A stretch of DNA of 64,000 nucleotides from Ehretia macrophylla (taxonomy: Eukaryota; Streptophyta; Magnoliopsida; Boraginales; Ehretiaceae), in the NCBI GenBank assembly GCA_037974665.1, contig CM075773.1, positions 29,667,853 to 29,731,852 of the forward strand. Direction: 5' to 3'. Positions 24,421 to 35,440 of the stretch are shown piece after piece (position 1 is the first letter of the stretch; every line of letters begins with the position of its first letter). The translations under genes and the position numbers were made by a program. The notes below the pieces were generated by a model. The model was not told the DNA's origin, made no database searches, and saw nothing but the letters and a program-made list of their open reading frames with translations.

Positions 24421-27043
24421 AAAAGGTGTCCCAAAACTGATGAAAATGTTCGATTTCGGGCTCCGAAAACAAGCGTAGCCGAGCAGGCTTGGTGGCCTTG
24501 TTGTAGAGCTCTTGGAGAAATTTCCAACGGTATACTGTGCACCGCGTAACTCCTTACGGATCAAAAGTTATGGTCACCGGAGTGACGGATACCTGGTCAC
24601 AAGCCCCACGCCTTCTGTTTGTGGGCCCAGCCTCTACGTGAAGTGAAGTTGTCTTGCCCAAGGTGCCATGTGATTCGGTAATAGAAATGTGATGGATTAG
24701 GTTGTCGTATTTTTTGCTGCTCACGACGTACGATCCGGGACTCAAAAACAGTGCAAAAGAAGAAAAGTGTCCAAAAATTTATGAAAATGTTCAATTTTCA
24801 GCTCCTAAAATAGGCGCAACCGAGCAGGCTTGGTGTCCTCTTCGTAGAGCTCTCAGAGTGCTTACCAACGGTATGCTGTGCGTCACGTAACTCCTTACGG
24901 ATCAAAAGTTATGGGCACCAGAGTGACGGAAACTTGGTCACAAGCCCCACGCCCTCTGTTTGTAGGCCCAGCCTCTACATGAAGTGAAGTTGTATTGCCC
25001 AAGGTGCCGTGTGATTTGGTAATGGAAATGTGATGGATTAGGTTATCTTCCTTTTCGCGGCTCACAAGGTACAATCCTGGACGGAATATAGCGTAAAAGA
25101 AGAAAAATGTCCCAAAACTTACGAAAATGTTCGATTTTGGGCTCATAAAACAGGCATAGCCAAGCAGGCTTGGTGCCCCCATCGTAGAGCTCTCGGAGTG
25201 CTTTTCAACGGTATGCTGTGCGCCACATAACTCGTTACGAATCAAAAGTTATGGGCACCAGAGCGACGGATACCTGGTCATAAACCCCGCGCCCTCGGTT
25301 TGCGAGCCCAGCTTCTACGTGAAGTGAAGTTGTCTTGCCCAAAGTGCCCTGGGATTCGATAATAGGAATGTGATGGATTAGGTTGTCGTCCTTTTTGCGT
25401 CTCACGACGTACAATCTGGGACGAAAAAATAGTGTAAAAGAATAAAAGTGTCCCAGAACTTGTGAAAATATTCGATTTGGGGCTCCGAAAATAGGCGCAG
25501 CCAAGCAGGCTAGGTACCCCCATCGTAGAGCTCTTAGAGAGCTTCCAACGGTATGTTGTGCGCCACGTAACGCCTTACAGATCAAAAGTTATGGGCACCA
25601 GAGCGACGGATACTTGGTCACAAGCATTACGCCCTCTGTTTGCGGGCCCAGCCTCTTTGTGAAGTGAAGTTGTCTTGCCCAAGGCGCCATGTGATTCAGT
25701 AATAGAAATTTGATGGATTAGGTTGTCGTCCTTTTCGCAGCTCACGACGTACGATCCGGGATGAAAAAATAGCGCAAAAGAAGAAAAGGTGTCCCAAAAT
25801 TGATGAAAATGTTCGATTTCGGGCTCTGAAAATAGGTGTAGCCGAGCAGGGTAGGTGCCCCCATCGTATAGCTCTCAGAGAGCTTTCCAACGGTATGATG
25901 TGCGTCGCGTAAGTCCTTATGGATCAAAAGTTATGGGCACTGGAGCGACAGATACTTGGTCACAAGCCCCATGCCCTCGGTTTGCAGGCCCAGCCACTAC
26001 GTGAAGTGAAGATTTCTTGCCCAAGGTGCCATGGGATTCGGTAACAGAAATGTGATGGATTAGGTTGTCGTCCTTTTTGCGGCACACGACATACGATCCA
26101 GGACGGTAAAATAGCGTAAAACAAGAAAAGTGTCTCGAAACTGATGAAAAAGTTCAATTTTGCTCTGCGAAAATAGGCGCAACCGAGCAGGCTTTGTTCT
26201 CCCACTGTAGAGCTCTCGGAGAGCTTTCCAACGGTATACTGTGCGCCGTGTAACTCCTTACGGATCAAAAGTTATGGGCACCAGAGTGACGGATACTTGG
26301 TCACAAGCCCCACACCCACAGTTTTAGGGCTCAGCCTCTACGTGAAGTGAAGTTGTCTGGCCCAAGGTGCCATGTGATTCGGTAATAGAAATGTGATGGA
26401 ATACGTTGTCATCCTTTTCGCGGCTCACGACGTACGATCCGTGACTCAAAAACAGCGCAAAAGAAGAAAAGTGTCTCAAAACTTATGAAAATGTTCGATT
26501 TTGGGCTCCCAAAACAGGCGCAACCGAGCAGGCTAGGTGTCCCCATCGTAGAGCTCTCACAGTGCTTTCCAACGGTATGCTGTGCGTCACGTAACTCTTT
26601 ACGGATCAAAAGTTATGGGCACCGGAACGACGGATACTTGGTCACAAGCCCCACACCCTCTATCTGCGCCCCCAGCCTCTATGTGAAGTGAAGTTGTCTT
26701 GCCCAAGGTGCCATGTGATTCGATAATAGAAATGTGATGGATTAAGTTGTCGTCCTTTTCGAGCTCACGACGTACGATCCGAGACCCAAAAATAGCGTAA
26801 ATGAAGAAAAGTGTCCCCAAACTTATGAAAATGTTTGATTTTAGGCTTCGAAAACTGGCGCAGCCGATCAGGCTAGGTGCCCACATCGTAAAGCTTTTAA
26901 GAGCTTTCCGACTGTATGTTGTGCACCGCGTAACTCCTTACGGATCAAAAGTTATGGGCACCGGAGCGACAGATACTTGGTCACAAGCCCCACGCCCTCA
27001 GTTTGTGGGCCCAGCCTCTACGTGAAGTGAAGTTGTCTTGCCC

Positions 27044-27048
27044 AAGGT
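27044..27048. repeat. Target-site duplication of element A (left copy, AAGGT)
   Basis: AAGGT precedes the 5' LTR and is repeated exactly at 39015-39019 after the 3' LTR. Removing one copy plus the element restores the usual satellite reading CTTGCCCAAGGTGTCGTGGG, so the insertion site is certain. Confidence 0.97.
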
Positions 27049-30000
27049 TGTGAGGCCTGACCTCGATTTGCGTGCGATACCTCGTTTCATGTTCCCTAAC
27101 CTAGATTTGCGTGCCTTGACCTAGGTTTAAGAGTCGTGTTTCGTTTTGTGTGCCTTGCATTGAATTACGTGCATACATTTAGGGTTGCGTGCATTTACTT
27201 GGAAAACGTGCATTCGTCTCGTAGTTCGTGTCTTATCTCGTAGTGCGTGCCCTAGACCTAGGTAAGCGTGCCCACACGTTAATCAAGAAAGCATCTTACA
27301 CGAAGCACTAGATCATTAATTAATCCGACAAACTCCACTAACTAATATTAAATTGCTAATTCAACTCACTAGAAGACGAAATCTCACAAAAAGCTAGACA
27401 TTCTTATTTTTTATCCTTTATTCTTTTGCATATTCCATGCACTCAATTAAATAATGCTCAAACAAGACAAAAAAAAATCAGAATTTTGCAAGCCTTGGCC
27501 GACCACCTCTTACATTTGAGCAAGCTTTGCAATTTCAAAATTCATACTTAGACAAGTTATGACACAAAGCATAAAAAAAAAATGGCTTAAAACCCTACCC
27601 AATGCACCCAAAATCTCAACACATGCAAATGCCCATGCTAGATGATTCAAAAACATGCTCTTGAAGACACAAAAATCTGAAATTTCAAGGCCCTAGGCCG
27701 ACACATGCATCAAACACTTCAAAGCTTCCATTTCTTTCTCACATTTCCTCTTTCTCTCATTCTTTCCCTCATTTTCTTCTCTCTCTCTCGGCCCTAGCTG
27801 AAATAATAGACTCCATAGCTTAAGTTCATCATCCAAAAAGTTCTTCAAGTCATGCAAGCTACTAAGGAACCCGACCAAGCAAGCTAGAATGCCAAAAGAC
27901 ACACATGCAAGCTTATAGAGCCTTCATTTCGGCTTAGGTAAGTTTGATAGCTCCTATTTCATTTTCTTTTTGTTCTAGCCACTTGCACATACTAAGAACA
28001 CGGTTACTAAGCTAGGAATTAGATAATTTCTAGTTGTCTCTCAGCTAAGCAAGGAGAAAAGACTACCTTGTGCTTCATCAAGAGCTTTGTGCATCTTCAT
28101 AGTTGTCTTGCTAAGGTGAGGGCTAAAACTCTTTTGAAAAGCTTTCAAAAACCACATGCATGCCTTTAGATGTCTATTTTTACCTCTGTACTTGTGATAT
28201 ATGTGTGTACATGAGCTTTTGTAAACATGCATAGCAAGATATTTGGCTAGAATGTGAAGATAGATGAAATCGCGTATAGGACAGTCTTCTGACTTGTTGG
28301 AACGAAGTGATTTTGACCACGTAAATGATGTTGAAAATGCGTAAAAATTGGAAGGTGACTAGTTTTGCCAGTTTTGAACATTTTTTGTAGAAATAGGCCA
28401 AAGCCAAGTTTGACTCTAAGGTCCCCAAAATGGCAAAACATTGAAAGGTGTCCAAATCTGGAAAATCTGGGAAAATGAAGCAGGTTTTGGTAGATTCACT
28501 GTCCTTGCAGAACGAACTAGTTTTGACTTAGTAAATGACATCCAAAATTCATGAAATTTGGTGTGTTGCTATATTTTTCAGTTCTTGACATTTTTGTCAG
28601 AAATAGACTAAGGCTAAATCCGACCCTACAGCCCTAAAAAAAGACAAGTATTGAAATGTGGACAAATCTGGACAGTTTTGCGTAGTCTCCCAGTTTTGGC
28701 TATTACTCTTGAACCCGAACTCCAAATGATGCAAGGTTTGTTTTTGAAATTTTTTCAATCCTTAAGATTTAATTTGACATTTTGTTCACTGGAATTGGAG
28801 ATTGTTTGCTTGTCTCAATGATTGTGAGAAAACAGACCATTGCAGTGAGGTTTCCATCTAGTGATATGCTTAGAAAAATTATTGTAACTTCTCTTGTTGT
28901 ATTAATTGCTTGGGATTGTGGTACTTGGATGTTGTGTGCACTGTTTTGAATGTTTGAGGGTGTTTGAATTAATCAATGCATGGCTTGAGTTTAATTACGT
29001 GACAACTTAGGGCTTAATCGCACGGGTGAGCACGAATTGAAACCCTAACGACTAGGAAAACTCGCTAAGTGTTGATCCTATGGATATCGTGTTTAATTAT
29101 GTGATTAGTAGGCTGTCCGTAGTTTCCCTTATAACCCCAAATGTGATTCTGATGATTACATGTTGACAAGTAGACCTTACTTGCACCCGGTCTCACATAA
29201 ACGTCGTTGCATGTTGTATGACCTTATTATTTGATTATGTGAACTTCGAAATGAGTTATATGACTTGATTTACATGCGTTATATGGCTGCCCGTTTGATA
29301 TTCATATAACTCCATGTGCTTTACAAGTGAAATTACATGTCATATCGTGCCTCTCGTGTTTACTTGTCAATGTGCATTCTTATGACTACTCGAAGGCAAC
29401 CTACTTTGTTGTCCTCCTAATGTGTTATATTAAATGTCATAAATGTGCATTGCATACAAGGTTGCAACCTTTTCTTATGGTGTGGTAGCATTCACGCACA
29501 CCGGGTGGCATCGGGCTTGCCGGTGCAACCGTGACTACCATTGTCCAATTCCCTCTCTCGCTTGGGAGCTAGACTTCCTCGGAGAGTTGGGCCGTAGGAT
29601 TTCGGGGTACATCCGGAGTACACCCATTTGGCGTGATAAGGGGATGAATTGAAGTCGGCCGTACCAACTGAAACCGGAAATGAACTGAGAGTAAAAGCTC
29701 ATCGTATCCTATTCACTATGTGTATAAGTACTCTCGCTTGGTTCCTAGAGGACCCCGGGGAGGAAAGACGGGTAATTGTGTTTCTTTACTTTTATACTAC
29801 ATTATGAACTTACTTGTGATATATGTCATGCTTGCAAAAAGGGTTTTCATAAGTTGAACCGGAAAAAGGAATTTCAAAACTTATTTTTCGTTCCCCCTCG
29901 CTGAGTTCATAAGGACTCACCCCCTTTTATCATCTCAGGTGAAGAAGACCAGGAGCAGGGACCTGGGGACAACGTGCCTAACGATGATTCCTTGGAATGA

Positions 30001-30628
30001 TTACTTGCCCTACGTGCCTTACTTGACTATAGCCATTTTTGTGAACGATATGTTGCTTGAAGACTATTTCTTATGTTGTTTGTTGCTGTATTGTAAATGA
30101 CCCTCGTTGTAATTTGGGGTCTAATTTTGGCTTGTACTGATCATAACTAGTTAGACACTATTGTGGTCGTTTTTGCTATCGCTACTGGCTAGTATCTATC
30201 ACTGGCTTATGAAGTATCAGGTAAAGGATTAAGTAAAATGAATCTATCCAATCTTAAGCAGGTACTCATTGGTAGGCTAAGATCAACAGGTACTTTTGTA
30301 ACAAGGATCAACAAACAAATGAGTCATAGTATCATGCTAGGTTGTTAATCAAACGATATTTGAGATAACTAGTAGGCGTTTCGACTAGTGATAAATAGTA
30401 ATCTTAGTTGGGAATGAATTTGAGATTGAAAGTTTGGAGGCCTTTAGAAAATTAGGTCAAATAAAGAGCCCAATTACAACCGTTATGCTACCGGTTTTCC
30501 GAAGAATTTGTGGAGTTTAGGCTAAACGTTAAGTGTTAAACTTTCATGAACGATTAAGTACATGATATGACTTGAATGTTTAGATCACATCCTAGTCTAA
30601 CCTCTATAGGTCGGGTTGGGGCGTGACA
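27049..30628 (+). repeat. 5' LTR of element A
   Basis: Begins TGTGAGGCC and ends GGGGCGTGACA, matching the second copy at 35441-39014. It holds a CT-rich leader-like stretch (27718-27792), a degenerate internal duplication (about 28260-28690) and a GC-richer segment (about 29490-29640). A TATA-like TATAAGTA occurs at 29723-29730 and is conserved in the 3' copy at 38109-38116, but a promoter role is unproven. A 69-codon open frame at 29443-29652, present in both LTRs, has no recognisable domain. Confidence 0.95.
28262..28690 (+). repeat. Degenerate ~200-bp tandem duplication inside the A/B-family LTR
   Basis: Two successive units share the same order of motifs: a GAACGAA..AGTTTTGAC or GATTTTGAC block, TAAATGA(T/C)(G/A)T, an AGTT(T/C)TGA(A/C)ATTTTTTG-like block, AGAAATAG(G/A)C, a CTAAGG or CTACAGCCC block, then TTGAAA(G/T)GTG and CAAATCTGGA. 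The same arrangement is present in the LTRs of element B, so the duplication predates both insertions. Confidence 0.55.
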
Positions 30629-30639
30629 CCTTATCTTAA

Positions 30640-30651
30640 TGGTATCAGAGC
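30640..30651 (+). promoter_or_regulatory. Primer binding site of element A (initiator Met-tRNA type)
   Basis: TGGTATCAGAGC lies 11 bases after the 5' LTR. This is the classic plant LTR-element sequence complementary to the 3' end of initiator Met-tRNA, used to prime minus-strand cDNA synthesis. Element B has the same site at the same distance. Confidence 0.93.
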
Positions 30652-30905
30652 TTAGATTGCTTAAGCCGGGTTTAACTCTCGGACCATGGGTAGAAGCCCT
30701 TAGGTTATTAGGATGACTTGCTTATGTGTGATAATGTGTGATAATGTTAATTGTGCCTTCTATGTTCTATGTGCTTATGTGATTAACATGTCTTAACTGT
30801 TTCGAAAGTTGTGTGTTTATGTAAAATCATATGTTGCATATCTTATGCATTAAATTCTTGTTTGTCGTATTCCAATAAATTGTACATTGTAATCTGTGCC
30901 TATAG

Positions 30906-31980
30906 ATGGCTGGCCCTAGTACCCACAATACTAATAGGAGCGGTGAGCCCCAAGAGACCGGAGATGCTCATCAAACTAATCCCGGCATGGCTATGTTTAA
31001 TATGATGGAACACCATGGATCGCGTGTCACGAGTGATGGAACGTCAAGATGCACGTGAAGCAAACAACAACAACAGGAATGATGGTAACCATGGGAGAAA
31101 TAGTAGAATGCAGGAGTTCCTTGACTTTCGCCAGTCCAAATTCCACGGGGAAGCTGATGATGAAAAGGCAGAGGCTTGGCTGTCTGAGATTGAGAGGATT
31201 TTCAGGCCACTTGACTATACTGATGAAGAAAAGATAGAGTTCGCTATGTTTCTATTACACGAGGATGCTGAGCATTGGTGGCACACTGTGGAGGCACTTT
31301 GGGAAACTGATCATACACCTCGCTTGTGGGGTAATTTCGTTAAGGCATTCAAGGAGAAATACGTACCTGTAGTTTTCAGGCAGAGGCGGATTGAGGAATT
31401 CATGCACTTGAACCAGGGTAACATGACGGTGGCTCAGTACGAGGCTCGTTTGACCGACTATCCCGTTATGCTCAATACATGGTATGTACCCCTGAGGCAA
31501 AGATGTGGAAATTTACGAATGGATTGAGGTCGAAAATTCAGGACTAGTTGGCTTCGTATGACTTCACTACCTATTCTGCTCTCCTTGCTGCTGCTTCCCA
31601 AGTTGAGAAGAGGAAACTTGATAGAGCCGGTTCAAGCCAACCGAACAAGAAACCATATCAGCTTTCAGGTCAACAGAGAAAATTCCAGAGCCAGAGTCGT
31701 AGTCAAGGCCAGAGCAAGAACAGACCAGTTAATAACCGTGGCCCAACTAAAGCACCATCAGCCTCTTCCACCCGCGGATCCACAAGTAGTTCACCTGCTA
31801 CTCAGTCTATCAACTGCTCTTATTGTAACAAGAAGGGTCATACCGAGACCCAGTGCTGGAAGAAGTCAGGACGATGTGCGCGGTGTGACAGTGATCAGCA
31901 TCAGATCAAGGATTGCCCTAAATGGAAAGTAGGACAAAATCAAGTTAAACCAGCTGGTAGAGGCAAGACTCCAGTTCCTA
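30906..31980 (+). pseudogene. gag: gag pseudogene of element A (capsid and two zinc knuckles)
   Basis: Gag forms the particle that packages the element RNA. The ATG at 30906 opens a reading (MAGPST...) that matches the start of the gag of element B. A 2-base deletion near 31008 shifts the frame, which resumes at 31015-31527 with a capsid-type region (WLSEIERIFRPLDYTDEE, then WWHTVE). A 1-base deletion near 31449 and a TAG at 31545-31547 break it again. From 31548 the frame carries two CX2CX4HX4C zinc knuckles (residues 90-103 and 110-123 of that segment) after a Q/S/R-rich linker. The second knuckle reads CARCDSDQHQIKDC. The breaks were located by comparison with B. Confidence 0.9.
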
Positions 31981-32420
31981 GAGTTCAGGCTCGAGCTTAC
32001 ACTATTGAGTGCGAGGAGCTTCCAGAGGAGACCGCTGTTGTTGAAGGTACATTCTTGATACTGAATCAACCTGTTAGGGTGCTAATTGATCCAGGTGGTA
32101 CTCATTCATTTATTACTCCCTTATGTGTGCAACGTGTGAAACTGAGAGTTGTACATTTGCCTTACGAAGTAGAAGTTGGTACTCTGATGGGTTCTAAACT
32201 TGTTACTTGCTCAACTTGTAAAGCATGTAAAATTCAAATTAAAGATAGGGAATTCTCAGCCAATCTTATTGTATTACCCTTTCGAGACTATGAAGTCATT
32301 GTAGGGATGGACTGGTTGGCAAAGCATCATTCCCAACTAGATTGCCGGACGAAGATTGTAACATTCCAGATACCTGGTCAACCAATATTGGAGGTAATGG
32401 GTCGAAGAGACTTCACCGGG
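31981..32420 (+). pseudogene. Aspartic protease remnant of element A
   Basis: Follows gag in the same frame. The flap and core motifs VLID..GTHSFI and VIVGMDWL are recognisable as the Ty3/gypsy protease, which cuts Gag-Pol into mature proteins. The active-site triad, normally Asp-Ser/Thr-Gly, reads Asp-Pro-Gly (Asp codon 32088-32090, Pro codon 32091-32093). Element B also has Asp-Pro here, whereas C keeps Asp-Ser-Gly. The Pro is therefore probably shared by descent within the A/B family. Activity would be doubtful even without the stops elsewhere. Confidence 0.85.
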
Positions 32421-32519
32421 AGTTCCATCATTTCATCTATGAAAGCAGTGAAGTCCTTGAGAAAAGGGTGTAGTGGATACTTAGCTTACCTCATCAACAA
32501 GCCGTCGGACAAAGCTAAG

Positions 32520-33400
32520 TTGGAGGAGATGCCAGTGATTAAAGATTATACGGATGTGTTTCCAGAAGAATTGCCCGATTTACCCCCAAATCGGGAGATC
32601 GAGTTCATTATAGAATTACTGCCTGGCACCCAGCTGATATCTAAAGCTCCCTATCGTATGGCACCAGCCGAGCTACAAGAATTGAAGGACGAATTGCAAG
32701 GATTGTTGAAGAAGGGGTTTGTTCAACCAAGTTCTTCTCCGTGGGGAGCGCCAGTCCTATTTGTAAAGAAGAAAGACAGAACGTTGAGGCTATGCATCGA
32801 TTACTGAGGATTGAACCAAGTAACCGTCAAGAATAAATACCCACTTCCACTGATTGATGAGTTGTTTGATCAACTTCAGGGAGCCAAAGTGTATTCGAAG
32901 CTCGACTTGAGGCAAGGGTACTATCAGTTGCGGATCAAAAAGGAGGATGTGCCTAAAACGGCTTTCAGGACGAGATATGGGGATTATGAATATGTGGTGA
33001 TGCCATTTGGGCTAACTAATGCCCCTGCAGCTTTTATGGACTTGATGCACAGGGTGTTTCACCCTACTTGGACCAATTTTTGGTGATCTTCATTGATGAT
33101 ATTTTGGTATACTCGAAATCCGAGGCTGAGCATGAACAACATCTGCGATTGGTACTGTAGAAACTTTGAGAGCATCAATTGTACGCGAAGTTTAGCAAAT
33201 GCGAATTTTGGTTGCAGCAGATTGTATTTTTGGGACACATCATATCCCAAGAGGGAATAGCGGTAGATCCAGCAAAGATAGAAGCAGTGTTGTCTTGGAA
33301 GAAGCCGGAAAACATTACGGAGGTTCAGAGTTTTCTTGGTCTAGCCAGCTATTATCGGAGGTTCGTGAAGGATTTCTCAAAGATTGTAGGACCGCTTACA
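32520..33400 (+). pseudogene. pol: Reverse transcriptase remnant of element A
   Basis: Converts element RNA to cDNA in intact elements. Fingers and palm motifs are clear: [69 protein letters not shown] and FIDDILVYS (catalytic Asp pair at 33095-33100). Breaks: TGA at 32805-32807 (CGA in B), a 1-base deletion near 33061, and TAG at 33158-33160 (CAG in B). The thumb and connection ([23 protein letters not shown]) continue from 33179. The domain is therefore split over three open segments. Confidence 0.92.
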
Positions 33401-33489
33401 AAGCTCACTCAAAAGAAACCAAAGTTCATGTGGGATGACAAGTATGAGAACAGCTTCCAAGAATTGAAGAAGAGATTGACTACTGCACC

Positions 33490-33997
33490 TGTTCTTGCAT
33501 TTCCTGAAGGGAGTCAAGGCTTTGTAATCTATAGCGATGCTTCGAAGGAAGGATTGGGTTGTGTGTTAATGCAAAATGGTAGAGTGATTGCGTATGCTTC
33601 TAGAAAACCGAAGCCGTATGAATTGAACTACCCGACACATGATTTGGAGTTAGCAGCTATTGTGTTTGCGCTCAAGAAATGGAGGCACTATCTGTGGAGT
33701 AACAAGTTCGAGGTATTTACTGATCATAAGAGCTTGAAATACTTGTTCTCAGAGTTGAACATGAGGCAAAGATGGTGGATGGAGCTTTTGGATGATTATA
33801 ATTGCACAATCAATTATGTGCCCGGTAAAGCAAATGTAGTTGCAGATGCCTTAAGTCGGAAAGCAAGCATGGCAAAACTGGAAGTTAAGGTGCAGGAGTT
33901 GTTAGAGGAAGCATTTCTTTGGAAACCACAATTGACTCAAAAAGGGTTACTATTTACCACTACACAAGTTCAATCGACCTTGTTGTCTGAATTATGA
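33490..33997 (+). pseudogene. pol: RNase H remnant of element A
   Basis: Degrades the RNA strand of the RNA-DNA hybrid. Within the segment starting at 33179, the catalytic acidic residues are visible at about D120 (YSDAS), E157 (HDLELAA), D182 (TDHKSL) and D223 (VVADALSR). Compared with B there is an in-frame 6-base loss after KYLFS (near 33750), removing two residues before ELNMRQR. TGA at 33995-33997 (CGA in B), TAG at 34025-34027 and TGA at 34091-34093 interrupt the linker to integrase. Confidence 0.9.
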
Positions 33998-34117
33998 AAT
34001 GCTCCACAGAAAGACCAACAGTTTTAGAAGATTAAAGAAAGCAACACATATTTCAAGTTTCATGATGATGGTATTTGGAGGTTCAGGAATTGAATTTGTG
34101 TTCCTAATGATCCAGAG

Positions 34118-34957
34118 TTGAAAAAGAAGATTCTTGAAGAAGCCCATAATTCAAGATACACTATTCACCCCGGCGGAACAAAGATGTACCGGGATTTGAA
34201 GCAACACTATTGGTGGAATAACATGAAGAGAGAGATTGCGGAGTTTGTGGTACGGTGTTTGACTTGCCAGAGAGTCAAAGTAGAACATCAACGACCAGCA
34301 GGTTTAATTCAACCGTTGGAGATTCCTCAATGGAAATGGGAACATATAACTATGGACTTTGTCATGGACCTGCCCAGGTCACAAAAGGGTCATGATGCCA
34401 TTTGGGTCATAGTGGATAGATTGACTAAGTCAGCACACTTTTTACCAATGAACAAGGAGGACAGTCCTGAGAAATTGGGAGATATGTATGTGGCAGATAT
34501 TGTAAGGTTGCACAGGATGCCTGTGAGTATTGTATCGGATAGGGATCCTTGTTTTATTTCCCGATTTTGGAAGAAATTGCAAGAAGCTTTGGGAACGAAG
34601 TTGAGTTTCAGCACGGCTTATCACTCTCAGACCAATGGACAATCTGAGAGAACTATTCAAATTTTGGAGGATATGCTGAGGGCGTGTGTTTTAGACTTCG
34701 GAAAAGGTTGGGAGAAATATTTGTCTCTAGCGGAGTTCGCTTATAATAATAGTTATCAGGCCACTATCGGGATGGCCCCATTTGAAGCATTGTATGGACG
34801 TAAGTGTCGATCCCCAATTTACTGGGATGAAGTAGGTGAGACGAAGACTTTTGACCCGACCCTACTACCAGAACTTATGAAGACTGTTGATAATGTCCAC
34901 CTCATCCGGAAACGGATGCTTACCACCCAAAGTAGGCAGAAAAGTTATGCAAACTGA
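34118..34957 (+). pseudogene. pol: Integrase core of element A (still open for 279 codons)
   Basis: Inserts the cDNA into the genome in intact elements. The zinc-binding HHCC set is at about H10, H17, C47 and C50. The D,D(35)E triad is at D80 (TMDF), D141 (VSDRD) and E177 (GQSERT), with exactly 35 residues between the last two. All catalytic residues are present. It lies in the same frame as the RNase H segment but downstream of several stops, and TGA at 34955-34957 ends it. The first codon of this open segment is not an ATG, so it is a fragment of pol rather than a separate gene. Confidence 0.92.
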
Positions 34958-35383
34958 CGAAGACGGAGTCTAGAGTTTGAGGTCGGCGACAAGGTGTTCT
35001 TGAAGATATTACCTTGGAGGGGACTGATTAAACACGGCTAGGGTAGAAAGTTAAGCCCAAGGTTTGTAGGACCATTTGAGATAATTGAGAAGGTTGGCAA
35101 ATTGGCGTATCGCCTGGAACTACCCCAAAACCTCTCCAATATTCATGACGTCTTCCATATTTCAATGCTACGGAAGTATCATCCTGATCCATCGTATATC
35201 TTGGAGCCAGAGCCCTCGCAGTTTCGGGAGAACTTGTCTTATGAAAAGAAGCCCATTTGGATCCTAGACCAGCAAGATCGGGAGTTGCGCAACAAATCTA
35301 TACCGATGGTGAAAGTGTTGTGGGATTATCATGGAGTTGAAGAAGCAACGTGGGAAAGGCGAGACCAGAGCAACAATATCTAG
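34958..35383 (+). pseudogene. pol: Integrase C-terminus (GPF) and chromodomain-like tail of element A
   Basis: In frame with the integrase core. It holds SPRFVGPFEIIEKVGKLAYR (GPY/F-type module), then IHDVFHISMLRKYHPDPS, and a tail ending VKVLWDYHGVEEATWE, which resembles the chromodomain fold of plant chromoviruses that targets integration to heterochromatin. TAG at 35039-35041 (AAG in B) interrupts it. Insertion into satellite fits such targeting, but that is inference. Confidence 0.82.
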
Positions 35384-35428
35384 CATTATTTCAAAGGTAA
35401 TATTGAATTTCGGGATGAAATTCTTTTA

Positions 35429-35440
35429 AGGAGGGGAGGA
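35429..35440 (+). promoter_or_regulatory. Polypurine tract of element A
   Basis: AAGGAGGGGAGGA sits immediately before the 3' LTR and would prime plus-strand DNA synthesis. Element B has the same tract at the matching position. Confidence 0.9.

Larger units (their letters stand above)
1..27043. repeat. Satellite block I, ~341-bp tandem monomers (about 79 copies)
   Basis: One sequence recurs head-to-tail from the first base to the edge of element A. Spacing of the landmark GTTGTCTTGCCCAAGG is mostly 340-342 bp (for example about 1712, 2053, 2393). Landmarks in order within a monomer are: GTTGTCTTGCCCAAGG, TCGGTAATAGAAATGTGATG, CGACGTACGATCCGGGAC, GAAAAGTGTCCC, TTCGATTTTGGGCTC, TAGAGCTCTCGGAGAGCTTT, TAACTCCTTACGGATC, GCGGGCCCAGCCTCTACG. 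Monomers differ by many substitutions and some deletions, so the array is not recently homogenised. The length is about two nucleosome repeats, as in many plant satellites. Short open frames recur in every monomer but are not genes. The centromeric or pericentromeric location is inferred, not shown. I do not recognise the family by name. Confidence 0.97.

Noticed and set aside
279..26886. Dozens of 60-130 codon open frames on both strands of the satellite, many with similar proteins
   Set aside because: They recur once per monomer because the monomers are homologous and stop-poor in those frames. The 341-bp period is not a multiple of three, start contexts vary, and no domain is recognisable.
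1..27043. CRISPR-like array
   Set aside because: The repeats are contiguous 341-bp monomers with no unique spacers, and the surroundings are eukaryotic retrotransposons.
1..27043. CENP-B box or telomere-type repeat in the satellite
   Set aside because: No TTCGNNNNANNCGGG match in the consensus reading and no TTTAGGG arrays were seen.
1..27043. 5S or 45S ribosomal spacer origin of the satellite
   Set aside because: No 5S coding sequence or rRNA segment could be recognised in the monomer.
27930..27950. Splice-donor-like GGTAAGT in the LTR of A
   Set aside because: It is present in both LTRs of A but altered (GGTATGT or GATATGT) in B, and no matching acceptor could be argued from sequence alone.
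27693..28455. Minus-strand open frames in the LTR of A
   Set aside because: They oppose the element's own transcription direction, show no domain and coincide with CT-rich low-complexity sequence.
29443..29652. 69-codon open frame in the LTR of A, repeated at 37829-38038
   Set aside because: It is present twice only because the LTRs are copies. No recognisable domain; the corresponding region of B is split by C, so conservation cannot be judged.
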